From Tetragonia tetragonoides (Eukaryota > Streptophyta > Magnoliopsida > Caryophyllales > Aizoaceae), in NCBI GenBank assembly GCA_038025085.1, contig CM076151.1:12870501-12934500 (forward strand): a DNA stretch of 64,000 nucleotides, in the 5' to 3' direction. The notes beneath the pieces were generated by a model. That model did not search any database. It was not told the origin of the DNA and was given only the letters and a program-made list of their open reading frames with translations. The position numbers and the translations under genes were made by a program. This document shows positions 12,601 to 22,276 of this stretch, one piece after another (positions within the stretch are counted from its first letter, which is position 1; every line of letters starts with the position of its first letter).

Positions 12601-15600
12601 ACCTGTAATTAAGTGGCCAAGAAAGAACCAAATAGAACACATGCAAGAGTAAATAGAATTTAACCCTCCCTCTGCCCTGAAAAGAGTGTCATTGTAGGTT
12701 CTGAGTTGCAACTCAAGAAAAAGCATAAATATCTAAAAGTGACCTTGACTTAGTATTAAATTAGTGGGGAATACAGATAAACAGGCAACTTAGGAACTAG
12801 TAAAGTAACAACACTTGAGATGTCAAATATACTTGTCATTATATAAAAAAAATGATACTTCATAGACATCTTAAAATAAAAGAACTGATATTCTTCAGAT
12901 GTCAGATATGGGAACTCCAACTTTTTTAGCAACTTCAGGTACCAAGAAATGGGATGCAAAAACCTTCTTAAGACAGCAAAGGGGACAGCACATCCCTGCC
13001 ATAATCCAGGCCTCCAGGGTAATTCAGCCTTCGAGTAATAAACATTTAGCAAAGACAATATGAGTAGTTTCTTACCTACCAGTTACCACTGCCTCTGCCT
13101 TCTACATTCATGACATGGAACAACATATGGACTATGGAGGCCATTCTTATCCTACTACTGTAGGCATTATTCACATGAACCATTGGATTTCCTCTTTCAT
13201 GAGTAATAAGTTCCTCCACTGGGCGAATTCAATTAAAAGTCAAGGGTTGTTAAAACATCCAGCAACAGAATCATACTTTCGAAATCACAGTAAATATACG
13301 AAATGACTACCCAATCTATTGAACTGTGGTAAAGTATCTTCTGGGAGAGAAACGCTCGGGTGTTCACCGATTCTTGTATTTTAATTTGGGATCGGGTTAA
13401 CAATTAAGCTCCACTTTGGGCTACAGTGACAGGCACATTCAGTAGTTATTCTATCCCTGAGGTAAAACAAATTTAAGCAAATTTGTAACTACTACTTGTG
13501 GAGGATGCCTTGTCCTCTTGGCAGTAACTCTCTTTGATATTAAAGCATTTTTTCTTATCAAAAAGATTGTGGTAAGTATATTCAAATCCCTAATCACCCC
13601 TGTTCATCTAGTGTCTCAAATATGCCACAGCAAAAGGATCCTCTAAGAGCTAACATCATGCATTTTCATAGAACCACTCCATCAATAGAAGAACCAGTTG
13701 TGCACAATAGGTTCCCGAGAATTGGGAGAAAAACACTGTTGCAAAATTATGCCTTTTACCTTAGCAGACCTGCCACCACCTTTCTTAGCAGTTTCTTCTG
13801 CACCTGGTAAAGGAATTAATGGTTCTGCAGCAGGGCATCTCTCCACGAAGCGTCTGTTCACAAGTTTAATGAAGCTTTCTCGGTAAATATCTTGACTGGT
13901 ACTGCTTCCTGACCAAAAGAAAACAACAGTTCATACACTTTCCCAACCATATCAAAAATCAACAGATCCTAGGACCAGTCAGCCAACATGTGCCCCTGGA
14001 TAGATATCATTATATTGCAAACAAATAAAGGGAGAAGGAAGTATGCAATTAGCCTATCTCCAACACAATTAGTAACTGAAGGTGTACACTACCAACAAAA
14101 ACCTGCCTCGAAAATGGAAGAGGACAAAATTAAACCGTATATATCAATGGAGTCAGGCTTTTTATTTCAATCTTCTAAGTAATAAAGTTTTACATTCATA
14201 AAATTTGCTTTACAAAAGTGTTTTTCATATCTAAAGCAAAGGACTAAAAACTATGGTGCCTTAGGTGTTGATTTGACTCGAAAAGCCTGTTACACCTGTT
14301 CATTAATAAAACTTGAATACTTGGGTCCGAAAGAAAATTACTCACAAGCACCAAAGATAAAGGTTTTAAACTATAGTATTAGTTTTGTCTCCTTATGGAG
14401 TTATTCCTTTTTTTCTGTTTTCTATTTTCTATTTTCCAAGGGACATTGCTTTTCCACCCTCCTGCTGTGCTCATGACCATATGCAGAATCTGATTATTAG
14501 CATAAAACTGAAAGCCACATATAATGAAGTCAATGTCTCATTTTTTTGATGTACCCCCAAAATAAAATTTTAAATGGTAATGAGTACTGGCTTGCCTTCA
14601 TTAGAACAATCCACAGCTCTCTGCAAGCTTTGTGTCAGCGTAAGTCTGCCATGCTGCAGCAACCCTTCAAGAACCTCCACACCCTACCACAAGTGGTCAA
14701 CACTATTAGAATTCACCAGTAACTTGCATGCAATCATCAGACTGAACAAGAATGCAAGAATTGAAGTATAGAGAGTACAAGTCACTAACTTCTTTATCCA
14801 CCTCCTTGGACACAATACTCATGATCTTTGGAAACCTCAGGCGGTGAATTATGTTGTTGAACAATGCCATGTACTGTGTAATTACCAATGTAGTTTCTCT
14901 AGAACCACCTGGCATCATTTAGTTGATTGTAGTAATGTTTATTACATGCAATACACAAAGATGAAAATCTCTTAGACAATATCAGAGTTGAAAGAACCAT
15001 CAAAATTCTACATCAGTCTTTCTCTTTCATAAAATAAGATGCAAAAAGATGTTCCTTCACAGAAACAATAGCGTTGTCAAACAATTACAATTATATGCTA
15101 GTGAAGCATGCTCTAAGGTCATTCAAAACCAAGCACTTCCAACAAAGTTCAGCTGAAATTGGTAACAATGCACGCGTACAGTCCTATCAAATTCACGGAC
15201 AAACAATTATCTTACGAGAAGTCGGATAAAAAATTGTATAAACCAGTCACATTATAGGTAGGGAAGGAGTTGCAAGTACTAAGAATCTTGAATGCAACGC
15301 ACATGGCGAATCAATATAGCAGAGCAGGAATTCTTCTCAAAAGATCAAGCAACAGGCCTCTTGACGGCTTTCAATTTGTAAAACAAAGTGTTAAAGTCAT
15401 TCTTTTCTTGCATAAACTAATCACTTTGCTTACTTACTAACAAGTCTCCCTTCATGAGGAACATATTGGCACACATTCGGCTTCATCCCATCACATCACA
15501 TACCCAACAAAATAAAAACTCATACACACGACCTCTCAACTGTTCCCAAAAAAGATTGTCCGACAGATTCTCTATTAGAAATTAAATTAATACTTGGTAC

Positions 15601-16171
15601 CAGACGAATGTCACTCTATTTCTAGTTGAGGACCATCCTACTAAAAATGTTATTTTTCTCATATCATTCATCCCATTTTCCCAAATACAAGTCACTAGTA
15701 TTTTCAAATAAAATCAATCAATTCCCGCTATTCTATCTCGAAAACAGACCATCTTTTTGAGATGCATCAACTGAAATTAACCATACCTCCTACATGGTAG
15801 CCATCAATACATTATACAATATTACACTTTGGTGAGTGAAATCACTAAATGATGGAACACCAAAAGCAAAATGCAAAAAGTTCTAAACAATCAAAATATA
15901 TATGAATTGAATACGAATTTGAAATTCAAGAGGTGAAAATAGAAGAAAGAAACCTTCTTGCTCGAGAGCAAAGGCTTGAACACAATTGTGTTGAATTAAA
16001 ACCCAAAGGGCTTTCTTGACTTTCTCATGAGGTAGGTCAGAGAATCGCGATATCTCCGCTTTCGTTAGGGTTCCTCTTTTAAGCAGAGTTTCACATACTT
16101 TCTGTAAAAATCACAAATAAACCAAAAATTAAAATTACAGAAATCACAAATATGATTGTTAACAAAATGGA

Positions 16172-16233
<62 letters not shown>

Positions 16234-16308
16234 GGCGACAAGGTTTCCGAAATCGGTGGTGATAATGTTGACGGCGAGTTTAATGCCGTTTTGTGAGAGC
16301 ATGGCCAT
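610..16308 (-). CDS. NRPC3: DNA-directed RNA polymerase III subunit RPC3 (RPC82/RPC62 family), 14 exons
   Basis: This gene encodes the RPC3/RPC82 subunit of RNA polymerase III, a winged-helix protein of the RPC3-RPC6-RPC7 subcomplex that helps open promoters at tRNA and 5S genes in the nucleus. Exons in transcription order are 16234-16308, 15954-16101, 14790-14908, 14596-14683, 13760-13908, 12402-12548, 12212-12322, 11971-12064, 10574-10711, 10380-10417, 10199-10288, 8903-8986, 5168-5317 and 610-750. They sum to 1572 bases, or 523 residues, the usual family length. Recognisable blocks are LVAKVCETLLKRG near the start, QYMALFNNIIHRLRFPK in exon 3, ESIVLKRYGNDAFRIFRAL in exon 11 and SMMKLDDAIMLFHDYLR at the C-terminus. 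All introns are GT-AG except intron 4, which must use GC to keep frame. A second in-frame ATG lies two codons after the first. Introns 12 and 13 are swollen by repeats. The family call is from conserved blocks, and no search was run. Confidence 0.93.
1056..1442 (-). mobile_element. LINE-derived RNase H domain fragment in RPC3 intron 13
   Basis: An open frame of about 120 residues on the minus strand carries the plant LINE RNase H (RVT_3) pattern: a VVETDSLVVFNAL block with the acidic catalytic residue, an FYLLIEDALALA block, and SFVKREGHRVAHELAH near the end. The reverse transcriptase part that normally precedes it is absent, so this is a 3' remnant of a non-LTR retrotransposon. It has the same orientation as RPC3 and sits just downstream, in the transcription sense, of the tandem array. 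A captured stand-alone RNase H gene is less likely. Confidence 0.72.
1513..4430 (+). repeat. Tandem array of ~310-bp units, about nine copies, in RPC3 intron 13
   Basis: A unit containing a GTGTTCCGTGCGATGTGGTG landmark recurs with landmarks near 1718, 2041, 2351, 2662, 2980, 3281, 3588, 3894 and 4201, a spacing of about 301 to 323 bases. Each unit also holds TTTTTGCCCAAACTTCTCC, TCTATCATGACCCTAGAG and TATCAGGGACCGGATAAGCG blocks in constant order. Copies are diverged and the array is GC-rich compared with its surroundings. Short open frames inside it shift between units and are not genes. It ends in a GGGACATGGGC motif near 4383-4412. An inverted array of the same family lies at 6085-7660. 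Confidence 0.88.
4431..5167. other. Remaining sequence of RPC3 intron 13
   Basis: This is AT-rich intron sequence between the tandem array and exon 13. I see no coding block, RNA gene or clear transposon end in it. Confidence 0.5.
5580..5895 (+). mobile_element. Possible LINE 3' end in RPC3 intron 12
   Basis: A short plus-strand open frame ends in a TAG followed by a tail rich in T and A with GATTAATAAAAAAATTC. This resembles the 3' end of plant L1 elements, such as the better preserved one that ends near 54213. Protein similarity is not convincing by eye, so the call rests on the tail layout. Confidence 0.3.
6085..7660 (-). repeat. Inverted array of the same ~300-bp repeat, about five copies, in RPC3 intron 12
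   Basis: Reverse-complement versions of the blocks in the 1513-4430 array recur here. CACCATATNGCACGGG-type landmarks fall near 6283, 6550 (degenerate), 6839, 7139 and 7441. AAGTTTGGGCAAAA and TTTTGGGCTTYCGGAGG blocks lie between them. Unit spacing is about 270 to 300 bases. The copies are more diverged than those of the direct array. The two arrays face each other across RPC3 exon 13. Confidence 0.82.
7953..7969 (+). repeat. Poly-G run of 17
   Basis: Seventeen G residues in a row lie in RPC3 intron 12, so the RPC3 sense strand carries poly-C. A second G-rich stretch with a run of ten lies near 10527-10544 in intron 9. Runs of this length are prone to sequencing error and length variation. 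Confidence 0.85.
8388..8790. mobile_element. Tourist-like MITE (PIF/Harbinger type) in RPC3 intron 12
   Basis: The element starts GGCCTTGTTTG and ends CAAACAAGGCC, a perfect terminal inverted repeat, and is flanked by TAA on both sides (8385-8387 and 8791-8793). A 3-bp TAA target duplication fits PIF/Harbinger-type elements. The inside is rich in CTTCCATGGAAGT-like palindromic pieces and has no transposase. Length is about 403 bases. Confidence 0.85.
11283..11527 (+). repeat. ~130-bp tandem duplication in RPC3 intron 8
   Basis: The block CTTGATATGATCCTATGTGA appears at about 11337 and again at about 11467, and the sequence before and after it is also repeated with changes. This is a local two-copy duplication with a period of about 130 bases. 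No coding content is evident. Confidence 0.75.
13330..13562 (+). mobile_element. LINE 3'-end fragment in RPC3 intron 5
   Basis: In plus-strand translation the fragment begins with an FWERNARVF-like block. That is typical of the stretch just after the zinc-binding region of plant LINE ORF2 (compare LWKERNARLF in the element at 50850-54213). It continues with LIWDRVNN and APLWATVTGTFSSYS, then runs into a T-rich tail ending near TTTTTTCTTATCAAAAAG. Stops interrupt it. It is a 5'-truncated, decayed copy inserted antisense to RPC3. Confidence 0.6.
16173..16230 (+). repeat. (GA)n microsatellite in RPC3 intron 1
   Basis: An uninterrupted GA dinucleotide run of about 58 bases ends next to the intron 1 donor site. 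On the RPC3 sense strand it reads (CT)n directly after the GTA of the donor, an unusual position for a long pyrimidine tract. It is a useful polymorphic marker. Confidence 0.95.
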
Positions 16309-16446
16309 CGTTAATGGCGGCTCTAATTTGTCTCTCTACTGGTTTCGACTTCACTCTGTATAATAAAACTGTGGAGAGAAGAGAGGGAAAGAGGAGATTG
16401 AGAATCACGCAAAGGTAAAATAAATGGTAGGGTTTGGAATAACAAA

Positions 16447-16518
16447 GGGTCCATAGCTCAGTGGTAGAGCATTTGACTGCAGATCAAGAGGTCACCGGTT
16501 CGAACCCGGTTGGGCCCT
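16447..16518 (+). tRNA. tRNA-Cys (anticodon GCA)
   Basis: The 72-base sequence folds as a tRNA. The acceptor strand GGGTCCA pairs with TGGGCCC (one G-U), with discriminator U as expected for tRNA-Cys. The D arm lies within the A-box GCTCAGTGGTAGAGC, the anticodon stem TTTGA/TCAAG carries loop CTGCAGA with GCA, and the T arm lies within the B-box GGTTCGAACCC. There is no intron. A CAA motif at 16443-16445 just upstream is typical of plant tRNA genes. The gene is divergent from the RPC3 gene. Confidence 0.95.
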
Positions 16519-16526
16519 CTTTATGA

Positions 16527-16535
16527 TTTTTTTTT
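16527..16535 (+). terminator. Pol III oligo-T terminator of the tRNA-Cys gene
   Basis: A run of nine T residues lies nine bases after the tRNA 3' end. This is the standard RNA polymerase III stop signal. Confidence 0.88.
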
Positions 16536-17363
16536 ATTTCAGCACAAAAGTGTCCATTTGGCCTACCTTCCACCAACTTTTCCTTTGCCTCCCAAATTTG
16601 TTCTAGCTCATGAAAACGCTTTTTCTTTCCTTTTTTTCACCAAAAATGTATTACATTTATAAATAAAAAAAATAGGGGTAATATCCCGCATCGTTTTTAA
16701 TAAGAATATATCGAATAGTGTTTGTACTCCATTCACCAAAAAAGTTTACATTACCAACTTTGTCATGTACTAGTGTGAATAGTGAAAAGTGAGTATAGCT
16801 TTTTTGTACTTCTCAGCCCCTACCTCAAGGAAATTTAGCCTTGTTTTTTTTAATGGAGCTCCAATTTTAAGTTAGGTGTATAGTTATATGTATCTAGTTT
16901 ATTTTAAGATATAATTTGACAATTCTTATGGGACGAAGAGAGTAATATTGAATTGCGACTTACGCGAGAGTAATATTGAATTGGGAAAGATTAATATTGA
17001 ATTGGGAAAGATTAATATTGAATTGGGAAAGATTAATATTGAATAACTCATCAAATAAAATAGAAATATTTCATTGATTCTGTATAAGAGACTCGATAGT
17101 ATACCGTATACATATAGTACAGGATGGTTTTATTGATTCTTTGACGAGACTCAATTGTGTAAAAGAAATACAAAGAACTTTGATTGACTCACAAGTAAAG
17201 TATTGGAGTATTGGACCAAAGACATTCCTCACACTATATGAACCTACGCTATATATGACTCTTTAATTATCCATCCAAATAGATGAAATGAACCGTATAA
17301 TTAAAAACCACTTGTGTTTTCTTGCACTCATTGGCTTGAAGCTACTTATTGAGCTTAAGCTAA
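16536..17363. other. Spacer between tRNA-Cys and the first PAR1 gene
   Basis: No gene is seen. The spacer holds a 21-bp tandem repeat, listed separately. From about 17060 it holds the distal end of the PAR1 duplication block, which matches sequence near 21980-22100 with blocks such as TTTTATTGATTCT and CCGTATACAT. The part next to PAR1 is probably its 3' untranslated region. Confidence 0.6.
16971..17044 (+). repeat. 21-bp tandem repeat, about 3.5 copies
   Basis: The unit TAATATTGAATTGGGAAAGA plus T repeats from 16971, 16992 and 17013, with a partial copy from 17034. Copies are almost identical, so the array is young. It lies between the tRNA gene and the PAR1 duplication. Confidence 0.9.
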
Positions 17364-18316
17364 TTAAAAAGGAGCCATAACAGGGGATTCCGAGAGTTGC
17401 CCTGGAGAAAATCTTGGGGATGGTGATTCCAAGAGCTCCATGTTATCCATGGGAGACATAGCTGGGGAACCCAAGAGCTCCATGGTATTCATTGGAGCAA
17501 AAGCTTCAACAGATTTGATTTCGGACACGGGTCCAAGTGCTACAATACCAGAGCTTTTAATCTCGGACATTCCTCTGCGTGTATTTTTACCTTGTCTTTC
17601 ACATAATTTGGGTAGAAACACACCTGCAAGCAAGAATCCGTCATTTAGAGGGTTTCAATCCATCTATATGTTATGTGCGAGCGATAAAATTTCAATTTGA
17701 GTATCCAAACACACTCTTATGAAAAATTACCTTCACCAGCGGCAAGGTTGAAGTAGAGATCAACGACGTTAGGGCAGCTCTTGTAGCACTCGGGAGAGCA
17801 GAGCTTCTCAGTGAAGCGCGACTCCAGGAGAGAGTCGGATGAAATTCCTAGAGTGTCGCGATCAAGGCCACAAGCTTGGATGCATTGGCTGGTCTCAACC
17901 AAGTCCTTCAACTCATCAGCCTCTATCGTCGAAGTGGTGCACTTGTAGGCCTCTAGGCCGCTCCTTCTCACATACTTCTCTAGGACACACCGTTTGCCAA
18001 AGGCTGAAACTGCAAATGCGCAATCCTCCTTGCTAAGTTGCTCACAAGTTATCGCTCCTACACATTAATATCAATCATTCCAACATATAGTGTTAGAACT
18101 TATTAGAACATCAATAACAAAGTTAATTATTATTAGTCACATATGTTTTTGCATTGCATTTTTAATGTAATGTCATTTAGATGTCTACAGGACACCATCT
18201 GAGCACGCTTTGATAAACGCGCTGATCTGAGTACGAGTATAAGCTTAATTACCTAGTGTTCCTTGCACCAAAAGAGAGAAAAGGAGGGACAATGCGGCAA
18301 AGGTAGTGAAGGCCAT
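17364..18316 (-). CDS. PAR1: PAR1 family secreted cysteine-rich protein, copy A
   Basis: This matches the photoassimilate-responsive protein 1 (PAR1) family, a plant group of small secreted cysteine-rich proteins of unknown biochemical role. Exons are 18253-18316, 17731-18057 and 17364-17623, giving 216 residues. Residues 1-22 (MAFTTFAALSLLFSLLVQGT..) form a signal peptide that ends at exon 1. Exon 2 holds the conserved part with about ten cysteines, including CEQLSKEDCAFAVS, KRCVLEKYV, SQCIQACGLDRDTLGI and CSPECYKSCPNVVDLYFNL. Exon 3 gives FLPKLCERQGKNTRRGM and a low-complexity tail with repeated MELL-SP-MSPM pieces. All introns are GT-AG. It pairs with copy B at 22277-23125. The ATG is supported by the signal peptide and the upstream TATA box. 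Confidence 0.9.
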
Positions 18317-18429
18317 GGAAATATAGTTACAATGATGAGCTATAGATGAGCAAAGAAGATAATATTAATTGGTGAATATTACTCTTCTATTGCTTTGGTG
18401 AGTGCAAAATGTTTGATGAGAGTGTCAAG

Positions 18430-18438
18430 TATTTATAG
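18430..18438 (-). promoter_or_regulatory. TATA box of PAR1 copy A
   Basis: On the minus strand the sequence reads CTATAAATA, about 115 bases upstream of the start codon. The same TATA and its surroundings (TATAAATACTTGACAC) occur at the same distance from the start of copy B, which supports the call. Confidence 0.7.
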
Positions 18439-18808
18439 TTGGTTTGAATACACAGTAAAGGATACTAGAACATCAGTCTACAGTTAGTAAACATGGAAAA
18501 AGCCTTAAGACTTAAAGAGTGTAGATACTTTTCAAATGTGGTAACTGTGTTAAGTGTCCTTTAGTGAACTATGGAGCCCTTAAACACGCAATACGAATAT
18601 GATATCAATGACTTAATTCACCGCCATCAGTGGCGCAGACGAACGACTTAATTAGGCACGCGGTCAAGCATGCATCATTTTATTGACATGGTCATGCATG
18701 GACAGCTTTTATTACTTAATGTTTAACTTCCAAATGAGGTAATCTAACTGCAGTATATTTTGGATTCTCTGATCTGCTGTTCAGTTTTGTACTTCGAACG
18801 AAGCTAAG

Positions 18809-19153
18809 AGCGTGTTTGGAAGTTGGAGAATGGAGTGGAAGGGAGGGGAATGAGGGGGAAATAAAAAATTCTTCTTGTTTGTAAGTTTTTTTAGAGAGGG
18901 AAAGGGAGGAGAATGGAGAGGAACAGTTCCTCTCCATTCCCCTCCATTAACTTAATTTTTGTTCCCCCCAAATTGGGGGGGAATGGAGGAGAAGGGGAAA
19001 TTTTAAGTGACAGTAGTCGGTTCCCCTCTATTCCTCTCCCTTCTCTTTACTTAAACTTCCAAATAAGGTGAATTATTTCACCTTCATTCTCCTCCCTTCC
19101 CTTCCCCCTCATTCCCTTTCCTTTCCTTCCCACCCAAAACTCCCAAACACGCT
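18809..19153. mobile_element. MITE with AGCGTGTTTGG ends
   Basis: The ends AGCGTGTTTGG and CCAAACACGCT are perfect inverted repeats. The interior is rich in GGAATGGAGGGGAA and its complement, giving a long foldback. No transposase is present. The target duplication is unclear, with TAAG on both sides but offset by a base. It lies upstream of PAR1 copy A and is missing from the corresponding place near copy B. Confidence 0.72.
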
Positions 19154-20672
19154 GTAAGGGAATTGAACTAAACATGTACTTGTACAGTTGTACTACTAGA
19201 GAATCTTAGCATTACTAACATCCACATATGTTTTCACACCCCTTAAAAAACATATGTAATAATCCCACCCCAGAAAAAAAACATCCACGTATGTCTATAT
19301 AATGTGTAATATGTATGTGTGTTGAGTACTAAACTTGTGTAAGGCAATCACTTTCGTTGAGACGAGAATCAATGTTCATGTGAGTAAAACTTATGAAAAT
19401 GACAAACTATATATAAGAGTAGAATAATTATTGAACCAAAGAACTCCATTATTCTCATTTCCCATATGTATTTTACATGATACACAAGTGAGGGTACGGT
19501 CTCCCTTCAAATAAAAAAAGTTAAGTGAGAATTCATCTCTTAAAATCAAGTGATCGATTAGTCCATTTGACTTATAAGTTGATGTTTCGTTCTCATTCAA
19601 TTCTTCAAGTATGAGACAACGCTAGTCTTTACTGACTTAAAAAAAAGCAAATAATTGACATTTTATTTGTTTCAGAGTATACAAATTAACTTGCTCTGTT
19701 AGGCAGGAAAGCAACAAGCAATTGTACTTTGGTTCGAAGGAACTGTCAAAATCAATTGCATTGAAAGAATATTGCAGTAATTAATAGTGTGAATAGTAGT
19801 GATCTTCTAAGGAGAAGGGACAGGAAAGAAGAGTAAATAATTCAAGTTCAAAAATAGCAGACTTTGACTTGTGACGTTTTGATATTCCACCATTAACGGT
19901 AATTAATTATTAGTAATGAACTAATGATTTCATGTTCTGTACAACGGGAAATTTTCATGGATTTTGACAGTTCTCAAGAAGAAATAATATACATTTTTTT
20001 TGGTTTAATTTGGTGCTCTTTTTCTTCTTCTTTTGTTATTTGTTTCCATTTGGAAAATATTTTATTGACTCAGTTGGTGGCCAACCCACCTTAATATTGT
20101 GTCTATCTCTCCCCTACTTTAATTACTACTTTGAAACTAGAGGAAAGAGAATTGTGAAAATAGAGGAGAAAGATAGATACATCTTTAAGGATGGGTTGCC
20201 AACCCAGTAAGTAGATGTATCATTCTCTTTTCTCCCGAAGTTTAGGACAAATTGTCAAATGTTAACTACCTACCTACGAAAAGTCAGCTGTTGAAGAAAT
20301 GTTTTCAGAGTTTTCAGAAATTTCGCAGGAAAATATGGCAAATAAAGCAATTACAAAGAAAAGATCGAGAAGTTAGTATGATTATTGATCAATGATGGCT
20401 TTGAAAGACTGGAACACAGAAGGAAGATACCAAAAAAAAAGTTAGGCAAATTTCATTTCCTCTACTAACTGCAATTCGATGTGTACCAGTATTAGTCTTC
20501 TCTTTAGCCAATTATTCATTTTTATTTTTTGTTTGCATTTTATTTTGCACAAGTCCAGACTTGTGACAGGATGTTTTGGAAGGAGAAATTAATGAGTTGA
20601 ACAGTAATACCCATTTATTTCAAATTCTTTTATAAGTTGGGACAAATTATTGTATGATATTTATGCCTTTAT
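19154..20672. other. Intergenic, distal part of the PAR1 duplication block
   Basis: No gene is seen. Sequences near 19700-19810 and 20290-20430 match 23690-23790 and 24070-24190. Examples are GGAAAGCAACAAGC, TTGAAAGAATATTGCAGTAA and AGTTAGTATGAT. The PAR1 duplication therefore extends about 2 kb upstream of each gene. A small insertion at 20070-20206 is listed separately. Confidence 0.6.
20070..20206. mobile_element. Small inverted-repeat insertion present only in the copy A block
   Basis: The piece runs from GTTGGTGGCCAACCCACCTTAA to CTTTAAGGATGGGTTGCCAA. These form imperfect inverted ends around TGGGTTGGCC. The matching region near 24000 in the copy B block lacks it, so it inserted after the duplication or was lost from copy B. 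The exact borders are uncertain. Confidence 0.5.
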
Positions 20673-21086
20673 GATGCTAACATGATAACCAAAGGAAAAG
20701 CGACATCCGATGTCGTCGGTGAACCTCGATCAAAAATTTTTGTTTTATGAATTTAGTTTCGTCTTCGTCACTGGTATTACGTGTACCTTTATGAACCATT
20801 GAGTCAATTTTCATGAATCATTGAGTCAATTTTCATGAACCCTTGAAGCATTGAGTCATATATACATTTTTCACCCAAAAAAACTTATTTTTTTAGAATT
20901 TTTTTTAAAAACATTCGCCTCTAGTTTTATGAACCATATGTTTATGAACAACGGACACTAGGTCATAAATGAACCATCGAATCATATATATGAACCAAGA
21001 GTTGGAAGGAAAAAAAAATTTGGTCGATCGGTCAAGTTGACACGCGTTGACCTAGTTGATTTTTGTTTGGTTATCATATTAGCATC
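20673..21086. mobile_element. MITE with ~20-bp TIRs (GATGCTAACATGATAACC ends)
   Basis: The left end GATGCTAACATGATAACCAA is the near-perfect inverse of the right end, read as TTTGGTTATCATATTAGCATC. The interior carries a short reiterated ATTGAGTCAATTTTCATGAA unit and no coding frame. Length is about 414 bases. The superfamily is not clear, because no target duplication stands out. Confidence 0.72.
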
Positions 21087-21627
21087 CTAAACATGTCAAT
21101 ATTGTGTTGTTAATATTAGACCAAAAAGAAGGAAGAAAAAAACAACTTCTAACTCTAAAATGTGTTCCTTTATTTAAGTATTTAGTGGCAATGGAGCGAG
21201 TTAGGGCCAGATTTCGTAGGATTCAAATCCGATTAACCATTAATTGGATTCAAACTTGTATAACCATGTTTTGTGTCAAACTTTTTTACAAAATTTGGGT
21301 CAGGTTTTGTTTCATCGAATCGGATCAGATATCTTTAGAATTTCGATTAGACTGCATCGTAATGTTATATTTATTTACAATAAAGATCATTGAAGATGGT
21401 ATACATAGCTCATGACTATTTGTAAGTGTACTTAATTGTTTGATTTTTTCTAATGTGAACATAATTACTTTATTTTATCTAATTTTACCTATTAATTAAT
21501 GAGGTGGCGACATTAATCATATCAGATCTTGCTCAAGTCTATATCCATCGAATTTAAAGTCAAATTTTCTATATATGAATTTGGATTTGGATCGGATTTT
21601 TATCTCATATGGTCTAATTCGAATTAA
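21087..21627. other. Intergenic, no gene seen
   Basis: This is AT-rich DNA with short GGATCGGATT-type runs such as GTCAGGTT and ATCGGATCAGAT, reminiscent of the element at 48834-49139. It may be an old relative of it. No coding sequence can be supported. Confidence 0.4.
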
Positions 21628-21926
21628 GGCTCCATTCTTTTAGCGGGAAAAACTAAACTGAATTGATTTTTTTTAACTTGACTTTTAATCATTTTAAACT
21701 CATCTAAACATATTCAATAATATGCTCATTTGAAAGTATATTTTCGATCTTTACAATGACGTAGATATTGTCATGAATCTATTTGGAAATATTATATTAT
21801 TTGAGTGATAAGCTACACATCAACTGAATTGAATTGAATTAATTAAAATGATCCGAATTGAATTGAATTATATTGAAACGAAATAAAGTGAATTGAATTT
21901 AAGTAAAAGTAATGTAACTTCGGCCC
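21628..21926. mobile_element. Diverged copy of the GGCTCCGTTTGATT MITE family
   Basis: It shares the order of blocks with the copies at 31889 and 32884: GGCTCC at the start, CTCATTTGAAAGTAT, TTTTCGATCTTTACAATGAC, GAGTGATAAGCTACACAT, and a GAATTTAAGTAAAAGTAA end. It is flanked by TAA on both sides (21625-21627 and 21927-21929). It is the oldest-looking of the three copies. Confidence 0.75.
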
Positions 21927-22276
21927 TAAATTCTTTTAAGTTAAATACATTGGAATATAAGAGTAACAAATACTTTATTGATTCTGTATCGGAAAACCGT
22001 ATTACCGTATACATCTAGTACAAGATAGTTTTATTGATTCTATTTCACAAGACTCAATTTTGTATAAGCGATACAAGGGTATTTGGCTTACAATGCAAGT
22101 AAAACTCCAAGTATTGGACCAAAGATAGTCCTTAACAGTATATTAACCTATGACTCTTTGCATATCAACTCCGATAGATGCAAAGAACTGTATAATGAAT
22201 GAAAAACCATATATAGTTTCCACTTTGTTTTCTTGAACTCGGCTTGATCGAACCTCGCTCATTAAGCGGTAATAAG

